Shown here piece by piece: positions 12,601-26,067 of a DNA stretch of 64,000 nucleotides. The number at the start of each line of letters is the position of its first letter. Within the stretch, counting starts at the first letter, position 1. The stretch is from positions 22,461,703-22,525,702 of the forward strand of contig NC_045146.1 of the NCBI RefSeq assembly GCF_008831285.2, in the 5' to 3' direction. Made by a program: the position numbers and the translations under genes. Under the pieces are notes generated by a model. That model worked only from the letters and a program-made list of their open reading frames with translations. It had not been told where the DNA came from and ran no database searches. Source of the stretch: Nymphaea colorata (lineage: Eukaryota; Streptophyta; Magnoliopsida; Nymphaeales; Nymphaeaceae).

Positions 12601-14591
12601 CAGTCAAGCAACAGAAATTTTCCACATTCTCTGAATTTTAGAGGAACAGAACTACAATCAGTAGATATAATCTACTTGAGTAACAGAATTGTAGCTCCAG
12701 AACTAAATATTCTTCACTAACCAGACTTTTTCTGGGAATCGAGAATTACAAATTAATTCCATTTAATTTTACCTACCAAAACATTATATAAAATTTTCAC
12801 CAATCCACGAATGTCGTAGATCAATTAGGTCTTGCAGAAACATAATAATTGATAAACACATAATTAGAAAGCACCAAGAAGCATTCATAGGAGTTTCCAA
12901 CTAGCTGAATTTTTTTTTAAAAAAAAAAAAAGATCCTGCTCATATGGATCTCATTCATTCTATTTCACCAGAGTTTTTCCTTTTTTCTTCACCCACATCA
13001 TCAATCAAAAAGCACATAGAGCTTTTTTTCTTCTTACTTTAGGAAAAAAAAAAAGTCACGAAGAACCTGACAAATGAAATATTAGAATCACATAACTTTG
13101 TCACTAATTTTCTAGCATGAACCTCACTACAGCGGCGAACGATCAGATGACTAGATTCAAGGCAAACCTGCAAAGTTAGCATGATTAACAAGCTTACTGT
13201 AAACTACTGCACCTACCAGACTAGTTCTATGCCGCTAAGGATACAGGCACACTACTTCAAGGATGATTACCAGAAACTAAACAAGGACAATGTAACCCAT
13301 GACTTAAAAGACACTGGTTTGGGTCGAAAGCGTACATACGGGAGGTACACGTGCTATGCTATGTCGAAAATGGTAGAAAGCACACGCAAGCATTGTGTAC
13401 GGCATAAACAGTAAGCATACTATGCAGGCAAAGCCTACCTAAGTCGGCCCCGACATTCCTTTTTCTGGAAAGACGTTAAGGTTTGGAATGCTCACTTCTG
13501 ATTACTGCACAGCGTCCTATCTCCAGTCCCTTGGAAATAGGTATTGCAGTTGGCAGAATGCCGATCTCTACGCCAATTCAGTGGCTTAGAAAGCGAGCTT
13601 CCTAACAGCAGCGAGTTCAGTAGACTCTTGTAATCTCAGGAGCTATCCTGTGCGCTGTTCAGGAACGGATTCTGTTGCTTAAATGCTACTTTTCTAGTAG
13701 GATTCGACCTATTGCTTGATTTGATTGTATAAGAAGTAGAACTCTTTCCAAAACGTGCATGTTGCAGATCTGAATCAAGAGCGCATAAACCATCGAGGAA
13801 CTTGATTCTGAGGCAATGACACCACAATTGCCAGATAAACTGGCTGAAGTGCATTTAGTTCAGATCCGATCGACGTAGTTCCATTTAGATTAGAAATAGT
13901 TCCGGATTCAGGAAAACTATCCACCATATCAGATCTAACTCAATCGAGCTTGAAGAAAGAACGTCACGAAATATATCATTTCGGGCACGACAAAACACTA
14001 GCTTTTCTATCAAAATGAAGATAGACTACGATTTTCCGGCCGGATCTTCCGATTTTTGGCTAACATGACTACATTTCCACCTAAAATGATTACTCTTTTA
14101 GGAAAATAAGCAAAAGAACAGCGGATTTTTACCATAGCTTTCGTCTTAGAGTAAAATGATCCTATGAAATTCGGGGTGTCTTCCTCCTTGAATCCGATCC
14201 CCGACCCTATGGGATGCTTCTCGTCATACTCGAAGATGCAACCCGTGGCGTAGTTCACGAGGATGACACCCCTCTCCCTGCACACATCCGCGAGCGTGAG
14301 CGTCCCGACGACGTTGGCCCGGATAGTCTCCACCTTGTGGCTTTCGCACCAGTCGACGTTAGGCCGTCCGGTGACTCCCGCGGCGTTGAAGACGTGAGTA
14401 GGCTTCGCCTTCTCGACGTCTTGCTCGATCTGAACTCGGTTCTCGAGCCTGCCGGACGCATACTCGAAGCTGATGCCCTGCGCCCCGCAGATCTTCCCGA
14501 GCAGGCCGCCGATCCAACCAGTCCTCCCGTAGATCAGGAACTTGAGCGTCCTCTCCGCCGGCGACGATCCGTTCTCCGCTGTAACCCCCAT
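9604..14591 (-). CDS. UER1: Bifunctional UDP-4-keto-6-deoxy-D-glucose 3,5-epimerase/4-reductase (NRS/ER, UER1-type)
   Basis: Two exons, 14591-14133 and 10053-9604, are joined in phase 0 (ATG|GTAAAA donor, AAACAG|GTAGAA acceptor) and encode 302 aa, close to the roughly 300 aa of Arabidopsis NRS/ER. The family converts UDP-4-keto-6-deoxy-glucose to UDP-L-rhamnose in the cytosol, supplying rhamnose for pectin and flavonoid glycosides. It is an extended short-chain dehydrogenase. The NAD(P)-binding loop GRTGWIGGLLG lies at about residues 22-32 and the catalytic YSKTK (YxxxK) at 147-151. Conserved blocks include NAAGVTGRPNVDWCESHK, GIGFKEEDTPNF and EQAKVIVAPRSNNELD. The start is the first in-frame ATG (14591). 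The intron (10054-14132, 4,079 bp) is unusually long for so small a gene. No internal exon is needed to complete the protein. Confidence 0.96.
10054..14132 (-). other. Long intron of the NRS/ER gene
   Basis: A 4.1 kb AT-rich intron with GT-AG borders. It holds a (CA)n-rich tract at about 12448-12468 and several A/T homopolymers (for example 12908-12930). No nested gene or clear transposon domain is visible. The open frames inside are short. Confidence 0.7.
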
Positions 14592-14689
14592 TTGATTCCT
14601 CACCAACGCCAGCCGACGATAGACGACTGTCGAGAGCAGAAGGAGGTGGAGGAGAGGGAGCGAGGGAAGGGAATGGATCGTTAATTTGG

Positions 14690-14697
14690 TATTTATA
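14690..14697 (-). promoter_or_regulatory. TATA box of the NRS/ER gene
   Basis: The minus strand reads TATAAATA here, about 99 bases upstream of the start codon at 14591. That spacing suits a plant core promoter with a 5' leader of roughly 60-70 bases rich in GA/CT. The match is direct. The role is inferred from position. Confidence 0.55.
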
Positions 14698-14704
14698 AGG
14701 CCTG

Positions 14705-14826
14705 CCCGTGATTCATTTGAGAAATTGCTTACCGTTCCGAGGCTGGAGGTTTCAGTTAATTACAGAATCCACTTAATTTTTCTGGTTTTCCTTATAAGCA
14801 CATTTTTGCCATCTACAAAATGAAAA

Positions 14827-14857
<31 letters not shown>

Positions 14858-17800
14858 TATTTTACGTTATGCAATGAAAAAAAAAAGTTTAATATATGGT
14901 CAAGTTAGTGGCATGCAAAAAATGTGTCATACACTATCTCATGCCTGCCGACTCTTTCAATTAGTATTGATATTTGTGCCTTAAAAAACTTTTCATAAAA
15001 ATAGACCTTCTTCATGTAAACATGAGAACGGTTTTCTAGAAATTCTGAAATGTAATGCCTTAAATGGAATTTAATTACAGTTAAAAGTTGACACCGAAGA
15101 TTTTTCCGCAAACAGAAATAATGGCGAGCCGAGACGCTCGCGTCGCCGAGTAGACCGCAAGTTCAAGAACGAGTTTAAAAGGGGAAAAGGTAAAAACAAG
15201 TTAACTCGGGATGTTTTACTGCGCATGTCTCGGCTGATGGTGATCGGGGACTTTCTTTCAATTCAGGAAAAATATATCCTCGAGACATGTTGTCGCACAT
15301 TTATTTGTACCATCTCCCAACCCTTGCTAGGGCTTAAAATCTAACAACTCTTTGTAGGAAATTGGGGAGATTTTGTCATTTTCTTTTTAATTCTTGGGAA
15401 GAAGTGTCTCAATTCACATGTTGCGAAGAACAGAAGGAAGAACAGAAGGGAGAGAAGGTCTTATCTCGAAGGGGTTTGGTTCGAAGACTAGCAGGTGATT
15501 TGATTCATTGAAGGTCAATTCTCTATACTGCAAATGAGGAGCCACCGACGCATAAGAGGTTGGATGGAGACTTCGACCTTATACAATCAATCAATAGGCT
15601 CGCCAAACAAAAAAAAAAAAAATTGTCATGTCTCTCTCCAAATGCATATAAACTTTCACCTCCACTGCCAATTTTGAGAGGGATGGACTTTGTTGTTGTT
15701 CATTCACTTCAATAATTGCATTAACTTCAACACCAGCTGCCCCCTGTACGTCTAATTCTTATAGACGGTGAAGTAATAAAGAGAGATCTAAGGTGACCCA
15801 TCCCCTTCCCCAGTTGCATATAAACTGTGCATTCGATTCTGTGGTCCATTCAAGAGTAACCACGTGTCAAGTTTTCACTCATTCTTTTTTTTTTTTAATT
15901 GTTATTTTTTTCATATGTTTCTTTCATTTATTTTTGAGAACTGAGATTTCAAATGTTTTCGTGATCCGATCATTCAAGAGCTCCAACAATACGTAGTTGT
16001 TTAGATAGGTCCAAATCTTTTGAGGCAGATTTGGCACAGCTAGAAGTTTTGGTGAGAGAAGCACTAGTATGTAAAGTTTTAGTTGAAAAGGCACTAATAT
16101 GTAAATATATGCGTTTTCACATGTGTTTCTGAAAGTTGGAAGGCATTGTGCCCGCGACCTGTATGCGCCAGAGTCCGCCGCCTGCATGGGTCACAATTTA
16201 TGCTTAGAAAACTAATTTCTAATTCCACCGACTCGACCCTTCACTTATTGAGAAAAGAAAAACCCCTTTTTCTCGTCAGTCCTCACTATTTTTTGATGTC
16301 TTTTCTCTCAGGCATCAGAGCATTTTAGTCATTTCACGTCCCGAACATGCAGTCGTTTCCAAAAAAGAAAAAAATTGTGAAATTGAAAGTATAAATTTAT
16401 GACAATTAAGAGGCGAGGCCGATTTGGCATGTTAGATGGCTAACACAGGAGCCCGTGTTTCACCATTTTACTTAAAAAAAAATTATAAGAAATATTTCAA
16501 AAAATTTACCCTTAAGGGGGATCTTTTATTTTATCATGAAAATATTTTTATCATTTCTAGCTCATAACACACAATCTCGTGTTTAGGAGCCTAACATAGT
16601 ATGTGTTCTGCTGAAAGGCAAATCAAAGTTCCATCGCCACAGAAAATGCTTTTTCTTTTAACAAGTTAAAAACAAGTCATTCAAAGAAAAGGGAAAAAAA
16701 CGTGTATTTTCAATAAAAAGAAAAGGCCAAAACAAAACAAAAATAAAGCCCGCATTTTTTCTCCTTTTTTCGCTTTCATTTTTTATGGTAGCTTTTTTGT
16801 GTTATTTGCAGCTTTTAATTACCAGAATTTTATTTTCATATTTTTTCATTTTTATTTGAAAGATTTTAATCACCTTTCTCTTTCTTGCCGAAATATTAAT
16901 TGTCTTCACTGAATTTTTTCTGAAATTTTTGTCAAAACAATAACATTATCCTCAAAGGTAATATTTGTGGATATGGATAAGACCCACGACCCAGAATTTC
17001 AGGAAAGTGTGGGACTCCTAGCAAGGGGCACATAAAGTCTTGTATATGCAAGTTTGATCATTTAATAATTTTCAACTATTTTATGATGATTATTTTCATT
17101 AAACCTAATCTCTAACATTAAATAACAGATCTTTTAATTAATTTTGAAAATGTACACTCTTGTTTCGTTATTCTATTAAAGTATGATGCGAATATAGTTC
17201 AATTTTCATGGGTATTATTCTTCTGTATTGCAAACAACCCCGCTCGTGAATTGCTAAATGCTTGAATATTTCTAATAAGGATATGATTTTGTTTTTGTTT
17301 TTTGTTTTCAAAAACATGACTTGCATCTATAATTTATAAACATTGCCTCGTGATATTCAGCGATCTCAAGCCAAACCCTAACCCCTATAACTTGTGATTC
17401 ATGAACTTGAAGCATAATGAAAATCTTAGATTCATGATTCTTAAATGTAGATTTTATTAGAACAATAAGTTAAATGTGGCCCTCCAGTCAGTCTCTTGGA
17501 TCTAAAATCCAAGTTAATCAGATGCTCGGCTTCTTTCAAACGGAAAACGATAATTCTTTATATGAAAACATGGAGCCCAGATTGGAAATCTGTCTGGGCA
17601 AATGTTTGTAGAATCAGTTTTTAGAATGAAACCAAATCAAACAAGTTTCAAAATTGTAAAACCCAAAAAACAAAAAAACGAAGTAAATTCAGAAAAGTGT
17701 TTCTTTTAAACTGCGTATATGAAGTAAATAACAAGTAGTAATGTTTGTTTCTTCAATGCAAGCTGAGTAAACTAGCATTTATTGAATGACAACAGACATC

Positions 17801-18380
17801 TTTTATCATTAATACCCATTATTTTGTCTAAAATTTAACTGAAGTCACATAGTAATTTGAAAACAATTATGTACAAGGTCAGTAATTTTAATTTTTCACT
17901 TAACCTCCAGTCCCCTAACTATAATAACTCTGGTGTGGCAGCGTTTTAACTAAGACGTTTGGCTTTTAAAATGGTGGGCATTTAGCTACATGCTTGATCT
18001 AGGGGCAGCGCTAAGGAGGGCCAGGTTTTCAATATTATTTTTTTAACTGGTCGGCATGTTTGATTTGATGATCATGTAACTCTTGAATTTGATTTTCTTT
18101 TTTTTATTTCAATTTACTATGACGAAAAGTAGACCTGTGGTCTTGAGATGCACACAGATTTGAAAATTCTCCCGTCAATCTTAGATCCCGAGGCATTTCA
18201 ATGTAAAGGGTGTTGTTAAACCGCGGCCTTAAAACGCACAGCATTGAATTTTTTAAAATGCAGATCTCACGTCCGATCTTAGATACGGTATGAAGCTATC
18301 AAACGCCTCTCATTCATTCACTTCCTTGGACAGTGCTCTAGCGTTTAGCAAGAACAATAGTATGTTATTGTTACATTAAT
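14705..18380. other. AT-rich intergenic repeat DNA
   Basis: No gene is recognised. It contains an (AT)n microsatellite at about 14835-14860, many A/T homopolymers and short frames without homology. Plain low-complexity intergenic DNA is the best description. Confidence 0.55.
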
Positions 18381-18775
18381 TTGCCATAAAAAAAATTGAA
18401 TTGGATATCAGACTGCATAGATCCCAAAAAATCAGATAATAAAATATATATATATATATATATATCTGATTAAGAAATGACATATGATCGGATTTGAATT
18501 CGGATATGTGTAAATAACTGATTAGATTTGGATACAGTCATGATTCGGATTAGATTTATCTTTAGACAAATCTTATATGCAATGCTCCTATAATGTTTAA
18601 AATTACCAAAATTCGGTTCAAAATTTAAATTTGATTCAGATGTATATAAAATAAATAAAATTTGGATATGATTTTTTTTTATTCATATTCGAAATATGTG
18701 AATATCCAAAAAGCAGATATTGTTAAGTGCATATTTGATTCAAATCTGATTTGTAGACATCCCTACATGAATGTG
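18381..18775. mobile_element. Degraded hAT-MITE-like block (right end only)
   Basis: This block is rich in GGATTTGAATTCGGAT-type words and ends near 18761-18768 in GACATCCC, as in the intact hAT-type element at 53625-54141. It contains a (TA)n run at about 18445-18466. No matching left terminus was found, so it is probably an old truncated relative. Confidence 0.35.
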
Positions 18776-18899
18776 CTCTAATCTAATCTTTCAGGCTGAC
18801 ACATTGAACAGTTATGTTGCCAAACAACTCCCGAATGATCAACGTAATTATCGACATTGTCATGTATCTTAGGTCCAATTAAAAACGGGAGAATGAGTT

Positions 18900-19423
18900 A
18901 TGAACCTCGCTTTTCGACAATTTTGTTGGTTGCATATTCAGTTTGAGCTGATCTTAGAATCCCGTGTTACATGGCGCCAGGGAATGCATGGAGACGAAGA
19001 GATGATTTTCAATGGAAAGACTGCTAAGCACCCAATTGAATCCACAGAGCTGTGGGATTGGTTGAGGACTAGCCATGAAGTGGAAGAGTGGCGACGTTGG
19101 GTGTGGAATCAGGACATCCACAGGATGGGTAGATGGTTCACCCTATGTTTGACAGACAAAAACATAGGGGTTTGGCAATGGCGAACTGATCTCCAATTTG
19201 CTGCAAAAATGAAGAGACTGCGCACCTTTTGTCACGGAAAATATGGAAACTAGTGGTGAAGAGATTCCAAAGAAAGCATCATGATAGTCGAATCTCTAAA
19301 GCGGAGGAAAGGAGACTCTGGCATCGATCTATAGCACCCAATCCTAAAACTGAAATGCCCATCTTCACTCTGGAGAAGTTTGATCTTTTTGATTGCTCAG
19401 CTGTAATAGAAGAAGCTGGGTGA
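18900..19423 (+). other. Unidentified overlapping open frames (possible gene relic)
   Basis: Two consecutive plus-strand frames have protein-like composition. The first (18900-19253, 117 codons from ATG) is rich in Trp, Arg and Glu, with the pattern WDWLRTSHEVEEWRRWVW then RWFTLCLTDKNIGVWQWRTD. The second (19229-19423, a different frame) reads KRFQRKHHDSRISKAEERRL and PKTEMPIFTLEKFDLFD. The Trp-rich, charged composition is unlike the shadow frames around it. The switch of frame suggests either a missed intron or a decayed gene. I do not recognise the family. It could also be transposon-derived. Confidence 0.25.
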
Positions 19424-20200
19424 CTTCGGTGGGAAAGGGGAAGAGCAGTGTTAGCTCCTTCTCTGCACAACCTTCAGGAGCTTGTGAAAATCCTGATATT
19501 GATACTTTTATCTATGTTACCACTGTGAGGTATAGCAGAAATTTGTTTCTCTGTTGCTGCAATTTTTTGTGCACTTAGAATCAGACTCAGTATTTATTAA
19601 ATTCATGATCAGGAATCCTCCAGCAGGTTTGATGACGAATCATACAAGACAAGACAAGGATTTTTTCTGAATTGATAAACAGAATATGAGAATGTGAGAC
19701 AGTGGTACCAACTAAAAAGCAGGAAAAAAAACAAAAAACTTGGTCCTGCACCATTTAAAGGACTGCCAATTTGATGAGTGATATCACTTTCATGGATGCT
19801 AGCATCTATAAAGCAAAAAAGGTGACAATGACGAGAACTCTTGCTCCTCCATCTCCGGACGCTTTCATCAAAGTAACTTTTCAGGATTCTCTAACTTAGA
19901 TATAAAGTTTTTTTTTCTCGAAAACTTGTATATTTAGTGCAATGTTGAAAAAAATTCCCACTCAGCAGAATTTGTTCCGCTTGTCAAACATACTAAAAAA
20001 ATGAAAATATATAAAAATGAGTTCACCTAGGGCAATTTTTTTTTTTTGGGGGGGACCGCTGTGAGGGAAGCGTGGGGAAACAATGCTGGTAAGGTGTCAT
20101 TGTTTTATTGTTTTATGTATGTGTATATATATACATAAGCTAAAATTCTCCGAGCTCCGTCCAATCATGCCCACCCGATGTATTACATGAGGTGCACAAG

Positions 20201-20311
<111 letters not shown>

Positions 20312-20633
20312 TGGACACACAGGAAAGTTGGTAAAAACTAGACTGCTTAGGTAATGGGCAAAACCAGGCACATTAAAATTAATTATTAAAATTTTTTTCT
20401 ACAATTTGACTTTATAAATGTGATTTTAAGAATGATTTGGTGAGAAACATATATTAAATTAGCCATCTTCTTACTTTATTCACTTTTCTTAACAATTGAA
20501 AAATGAACAGCTCCTATAACATTAAAATTATACTAGTAAAATAGATCTTTTTTTTATAAAAATAACTTAAATTAAAACACGGTTTATATAAAATTAGTGT
20601 TTATGAACACAGTTTAACACAAATTCATGAGGT

Positions 20634-20634
<1 letters not shown>

Positions 20635-20665
<31 letters not shown>
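20635..20665. repeat. (TA)n microsatellite
   Basis: Roughly 30 bases of TA dinucleotides in intergenic DNA, with no other feature attached. Confidence 0.9.
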
Positions 20666-20668
<3 letters not shown>

Positions 20669-21637
20669 CGAGGGACCCCATAATGTGGTTGTTGAGCTGT
20701 GACCTTTCGTGACAGCCACTTACGACCGCAGAGATAAGATTGCGGTCCACCAAAATCGTGAGGGTCTCAGTATAAAAGGCTCCAACGAATTTTTCAATTC
20801 GTTTCTCTTTATAATAGATCGTACCATTTGAGTAGGAAATTTGTTATTTAGCAATCAAATATTTGGCACCTACAATCTTCTAAAATGGATCCATGTAAGA
20901 TGTGTTAAGTGGCAGCTAATGAGCCCATATAAGCTGAAACAAGTCGCAGAGTACATTATTCCTGTTTTAGTTACCATGCTCATTCACAAGTCTCAACCAA
21001 TAAAAAATATGTGGAATCAAGGCAACTTGTTTCCTTCTCAGGCTCTCAACTATGAACTACAAGAAGAAGATCTAGCAGCAATCTTTTATTGTAAATTCTT
21101 TGAAAATCTTTAAGAATGTACAAGTGGATTGACTTAACGATCAGTTGGCGCTGGTTTCTATATTTTTATTATCAAAAGCCAAAGCTGCTAGAGAGTAGGT
21201 TGAGATCCATCAAACTAAGAAGAATCTGAGCAAGTTGTTAATTAATTACACATCCAGAATGTTTTTTCTGTTCATGTGAGTCGGCTTGCAGTTCTGTTCG
21301 TTCTTCAAACTCGTTTAAATGCTCTTTCTGCAATTCTAGTAAATTTCCTAAAAGGAAAAATCTCAGTGCAGTTAAACTTTGATGATGTTTTAGTTATTTG
21401 ACTCAATATTTTTTTGTTCAATTCTTCTTCATCTTTCTTTTTTTTTCTTCCAAAAGAAATGCAAATGCATAAGGATAAGCAACTGGCATCACACATATTA
21501 ATGAAAAGTTCAATTGTCTCGTCGGTTTACCGCATTTTGTTTAAAATAGTAAAGTATGCCTTTCCCCATGCTCAAAAATCAACAGTTAATTGCCTTTTCT
21601 CTGTCACCAATAATTTTCAAGTTTTGACTTCTAAAAG

Positions 21638-21641
<4 letters not shown>

Positions 21642-21679
<38 letters not shown>
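21642..21679. repeat. (TA)n microsatellite
   Basis: About 38 bases of TA repeats, followed by a second shorter TA run after a brief interruption. Confidence 0.9.
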
Positions 21680-21685
<6 letters not shown>

Positions 21686-23895
21686 ATATATATAATTTTT
21701 TATTTCTATGGCTGGAAACCATGTCAACAACAATCTTTTTTTTACGAGTTGACGCTAAGAGATTGTGTTTTGGTGACTCCATCTCAACGTTTGTTTATAT
21801 AAGGAAATGTAACCATGAAGCCATTTGCGTTACACACATACACAGCGTGTCTGCATGTGTGCGTGTGTGTGTGTGTGTTGACTAATCAGAAAATTTTTGG
21901 TACTCACCATGGAAATGTATGGAACTAACAGTGAGTAATATCCTAAGAAACATTAAATATGGTCAGTAGTTCAATTAAGAGAGCTAAAATTTGATCGAAT
22001 GAAATTCAGAATTGAGCATTTGCCTAATCATAATTAAATTCGAATACAAGATGATCCATTGGGCATACTTTATGCTAAAAGCAGAGAATCCAACAAGGCT
22101 TTATCTCTCCATTGCGTGAAATAAATCATAGTTAAACAAGTGGTGATGAAAGCAACTTTTTGTCGTTCATTTTAGGATCATGACGCCACTGAATCTTTTA
22201 ATGCCTCGCTCTATCTCATCAACACCTTTTTCCTACAGTTCTCGTAAAATTTCGTAGAGTCTAATCACCAACTATCGTAAGCACCACATCACCAAATATT
22301 TCATCTATCTAAAAGATTTCTAAAATTAGAGTTTTACAAAACTAAGATCGATTTTTCCTGAAATGTCAAAAACGTACACTTAAAATTTTAATTTTTCCTT
22401 TTAACAACCTAAATTACATGAAAGTATGCAGTCAAAACTTAAGCTTCTTTTTATTATAGATACCACCAAAAATTTGAACATATTTTTCAAACATATTTTT
22501 GTGAAAAGTTCTTCTAGAAATGGTTCATGGCTTCCCCTATAAACTTTGCTAAAATAAGGAGGCCTCAAATAGAATTAGTTAGATTGGCTAGAAGTTCTGT
22601 TATTAGTTTGATTCTCATAGGCTTATCGCTCTTTTATATTATTAGTATAACACTATAACTGATGAATGTATCGCTCTTCTATATCATAAAATTTGAACAT
22701 ATGTGCTTCCTAGTTAAGTCCCAAAGTAGTCTTGAACCCTGAGGATAAGAAGAAAGGGAGAGGGGCTTTGGCCTTTTCATAGATATCTCCGGCTCAGTAT
22801 GACAAGCGGCAAAGATCGCTGTCACCATTGTCATTATTTTATTTAATAAATCTTTATCATCATCAACACTAATATAAATTGTCGACCACTATTACTACCG
22901 CAAGGCCCAAACTTCTGTAATTAGTACCATAAAAGCGTCATCATAGCATCGTTACCATGATGTTCGTTTCCTCCAACCACAGTGACAGTCACTGGAATTG
23001 GCTATTAGGGATAAGGAAACAGTTGCTTATAATTAGGGTTTCATGGATGATAGTAATTGAAATTCAGCAAATTCATTTTCCCTTTTGTTTTTTATTTTAA
23101 TTTGAAGAAAGGATTTTCATGCCAAAACGGTGGAGAAGGAGCAAAACTGATATTCCGAATCGTTGATATATATATACCTTGTCTTCGATATTCCAAAAAA
23201 TAGGAATTTGATGTTTGAATGTATTGATCAAAGAAATATGACAAACATTCGAAGTTGCCTGATGAAGATTTGATCAAAGGCAGCATAAATTGTCTCATCT
23301 CTTATTTGTCAACTATGTTAATAATTTGTCTTAAAGAAGGTATTTTGATATGAAAACTTGTAAACCATCTCAACTAATTTGTTATACTAAGAAAGTCGGT
23401 TTACGTATCTCTTGATATAATATGTTATGACAGGCAACAATATCTTATTGTAGGTGTGTTAACAGATCAGACATATAGACTCATTTTGAGTTCATTTTGT
23501 TGGATTTGAAAATGAAATTCAGACATGATTACTAGCTGGATTTGGACTTGATATGTTGTTTCGTTACCATTATTTCAATCCAAGTGTGATTTCTGAATGA
23601 AACCCAATAAAGATCCGACCCGACTCTATGCTAGTTGGATTTGAAGTCGGTTTCATAAATATGGGTTCGATCCAAAATACAAATCTGAATCTCAATACGT
23701 AGAAAAAGATTATGCAGAATTAGATAAAGATTGGATCCAACCCAAATCTGAATCAACCTACCTTTTGGTACTCTGGCTCTAGCATGTTCAGCTTTAATAT
23801 ACATCTATCACCAAATCATTGTTAAGATCATATCTGTGACGTTAGATTGCAAAGAAAGTATTTTAATAATTGATTTTAATAACTCTTGCTTTTTT

Positions 23896-23898
<3 letters not shown>

Positions 23899-23968
<70 letters not shown>
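23899..23968. repeat. Compound (CT)n(TA)n microsatellite
   Basis: About 37 bases of CT repeats followed by about 32 bases of TA repeats in the gene-poor region upstream of the kinase gene. Confidence 0.95.
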
Positions 23969-23970
<2 letters not shown>

Positions 23971-26067
23971 TTTCCCCACTAGCTAATTGCGGATGAACTG
24001 ATGAAGCCGCACGTAGCATTTCTCATTATAAATAAATGAAAAGCAGATTTTTCCAATTTTGACTTCAGTGGATTGGCTTAAGTCTTTTGAATTTTAAAAT
24101 TAAAACTTGAGGTTTATTTAGAAAAAGAAACAAATCATGAATAAAAGAGTTGGCTTCTCGCCGATTCTGTTTCTGCGAGCCGCCCTCTAAATTAGAGCAG
24201 CGGTCAAAATCAGGAGCAGGACAAGATTTTCTTGCGCGCCGCCGTTCCTTTTCCCGGATTCCCCATGAAAACGTCTTCGGTGACCGGAAAACTTTTCTGA
24301 ATATGGAAAAAAACAGAAGCTCTTTCCTGCCATTGACGGAGAATTTCATGCCTACTCTTGCAAATCGACGTGCCGTGGTACCAACCTGTACCCGAGGCAA
24401 GTACGAGGTTCGACATGATGGGATCGAAGACGGAGAAAGGTTTTCAAGTTCTCAGAAAAGGGGCCGTATTTTATTCATAATTTCGTATCCATACCGTTTC
24501 CGGAATTTTCGGAAAATATCCACGGCTTCCTGTAATTTAACGAAGTAGACCTGCGAGCGCCATTCTTTTAAAAAATCAACCTGTTTTGACAATTTATAAA
24601 TCTCTCTCTCTCTCTCTCTCTTCACATATATATATATATATGAAGAGAGTGAGAGAGAGTGGAACTGTGGAAGAGGAAATTTTTTCTTGTAGACTTTCAT
24701 AGAAGTTAATTAAGTTTGTCATGGACGATATGACAAATGAAGATACGTTCGCAATGAATGAAATGACATTTTCCTCACAGGTTGATAGTGTACCTCATCA
24801 ATTAATTATTTATGTTGGCAACTAGGCATTTTATATTGTAGGAGTTCATGTGTTTTAGCTTTTGAAGACACTAGAAGCCAATTGCCCAAAGCGCATATGA
24901 GAGTTACTGTCTACATAAATGACAATAAATGAAAGTGTAAAATTTGACAAACTAAGACTTATACCATTATGGTTTTGAACTTGAAAATCAATGCTTCCCA
25001 TTGACTGCATGTATAAGTCATAACTATTTGAGAAAAAAGCTGCACCAATTTATGAATCTAACTCAAAGATTAAAACAAGTTCATATAGTTTTAGTGTTCA
25101 ATAAACTTATCTTAGTCATTAGCACATTCATGTGATACTCACAAAGTATCAGTTGCCAAACAAACCTAAAAAAGAACCATTTTTGTGTTTAACATGAAAA
25201 AAAACTATGGTTGAACGATTTAAACCAAGGACATTTGGATCATTTTATTTGAGGCATTTTTTGCACGTCCATTGATCTAGCAATAGCATTTTGATAATTT
25301 CTTCGGAAAGCTTTTTCAGGATTTTTAATCATATTCCCGTGAATTCAATTGAGCATTTAGATATATTTAACTGCAAGTAAAAAGAGAAAAGTTCGCCAAG
25401 AATGCACAAGATAACTTAGCTTTCAAGTTGAGTTCATTGTGCGTTTGTGTAACTAAAGATCTCACATCTACGGACCTAAGAAGAATAAAAAAGAAGAATT
25501 AGAAGGCCTGTTACACAACAATTCTTAAAAATATTTGAACCATAAGCACAATGTTACTTTTATTGATTTCAGGAATTTGAAGGTAGCTGAAGAAAATTTT
25601 GAATAAATGCAGGGCCCTGTTCTGTACCGCCGCCCATGATCTAGTAGTGGGGGGAAATCCGTGAACCTAGTGGCCTCTTGGTCATTATGGAAACATAATC
25701 CGACAAGTACCGCGTGGAAGGGAAGTGATTTTCCAGAAATTTGCTTTTTCAGGATAAAAAGAAGAACTGGACTGTTAACACCTGGATCTTCGGCGCCATG
25801 GAACGGCCAATAGCAGAGGCTCTTTGTCGCCACGTAGGCGCATGACACGGCCCCCATCATGGCGGTCAACGGTTTAATCTCTCACCGCCTCTGTAGAATC
25901 TGGAAAAAAAAATTCTCACTTTTTCGCTCTTAATATCCCTTTAAGGCTCCGTCTCTTGAAGATTCTTGGTGAATTCGAGGAATTGGGTCTTAATCAGCGG
26001 GGGAAGGTAGGTGACCTTTCATTTTATTGAGCGTTTCGGCTGTTGTTGGGGAGCAATTAGTTTGGTC

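Noticed and set aside
14592-14606. Upstream start for the NRS/ER protein at 14606
   Set aside because: The codon there is TTG. The first ATG is at 14591 and gives the usual family length.
24065-24548. Overlapping open frames on both strands (111 and 132 codons)
   Set aside because: Neither matches a known family, and both overlap each other with ordinary composition. Not supported as genes.
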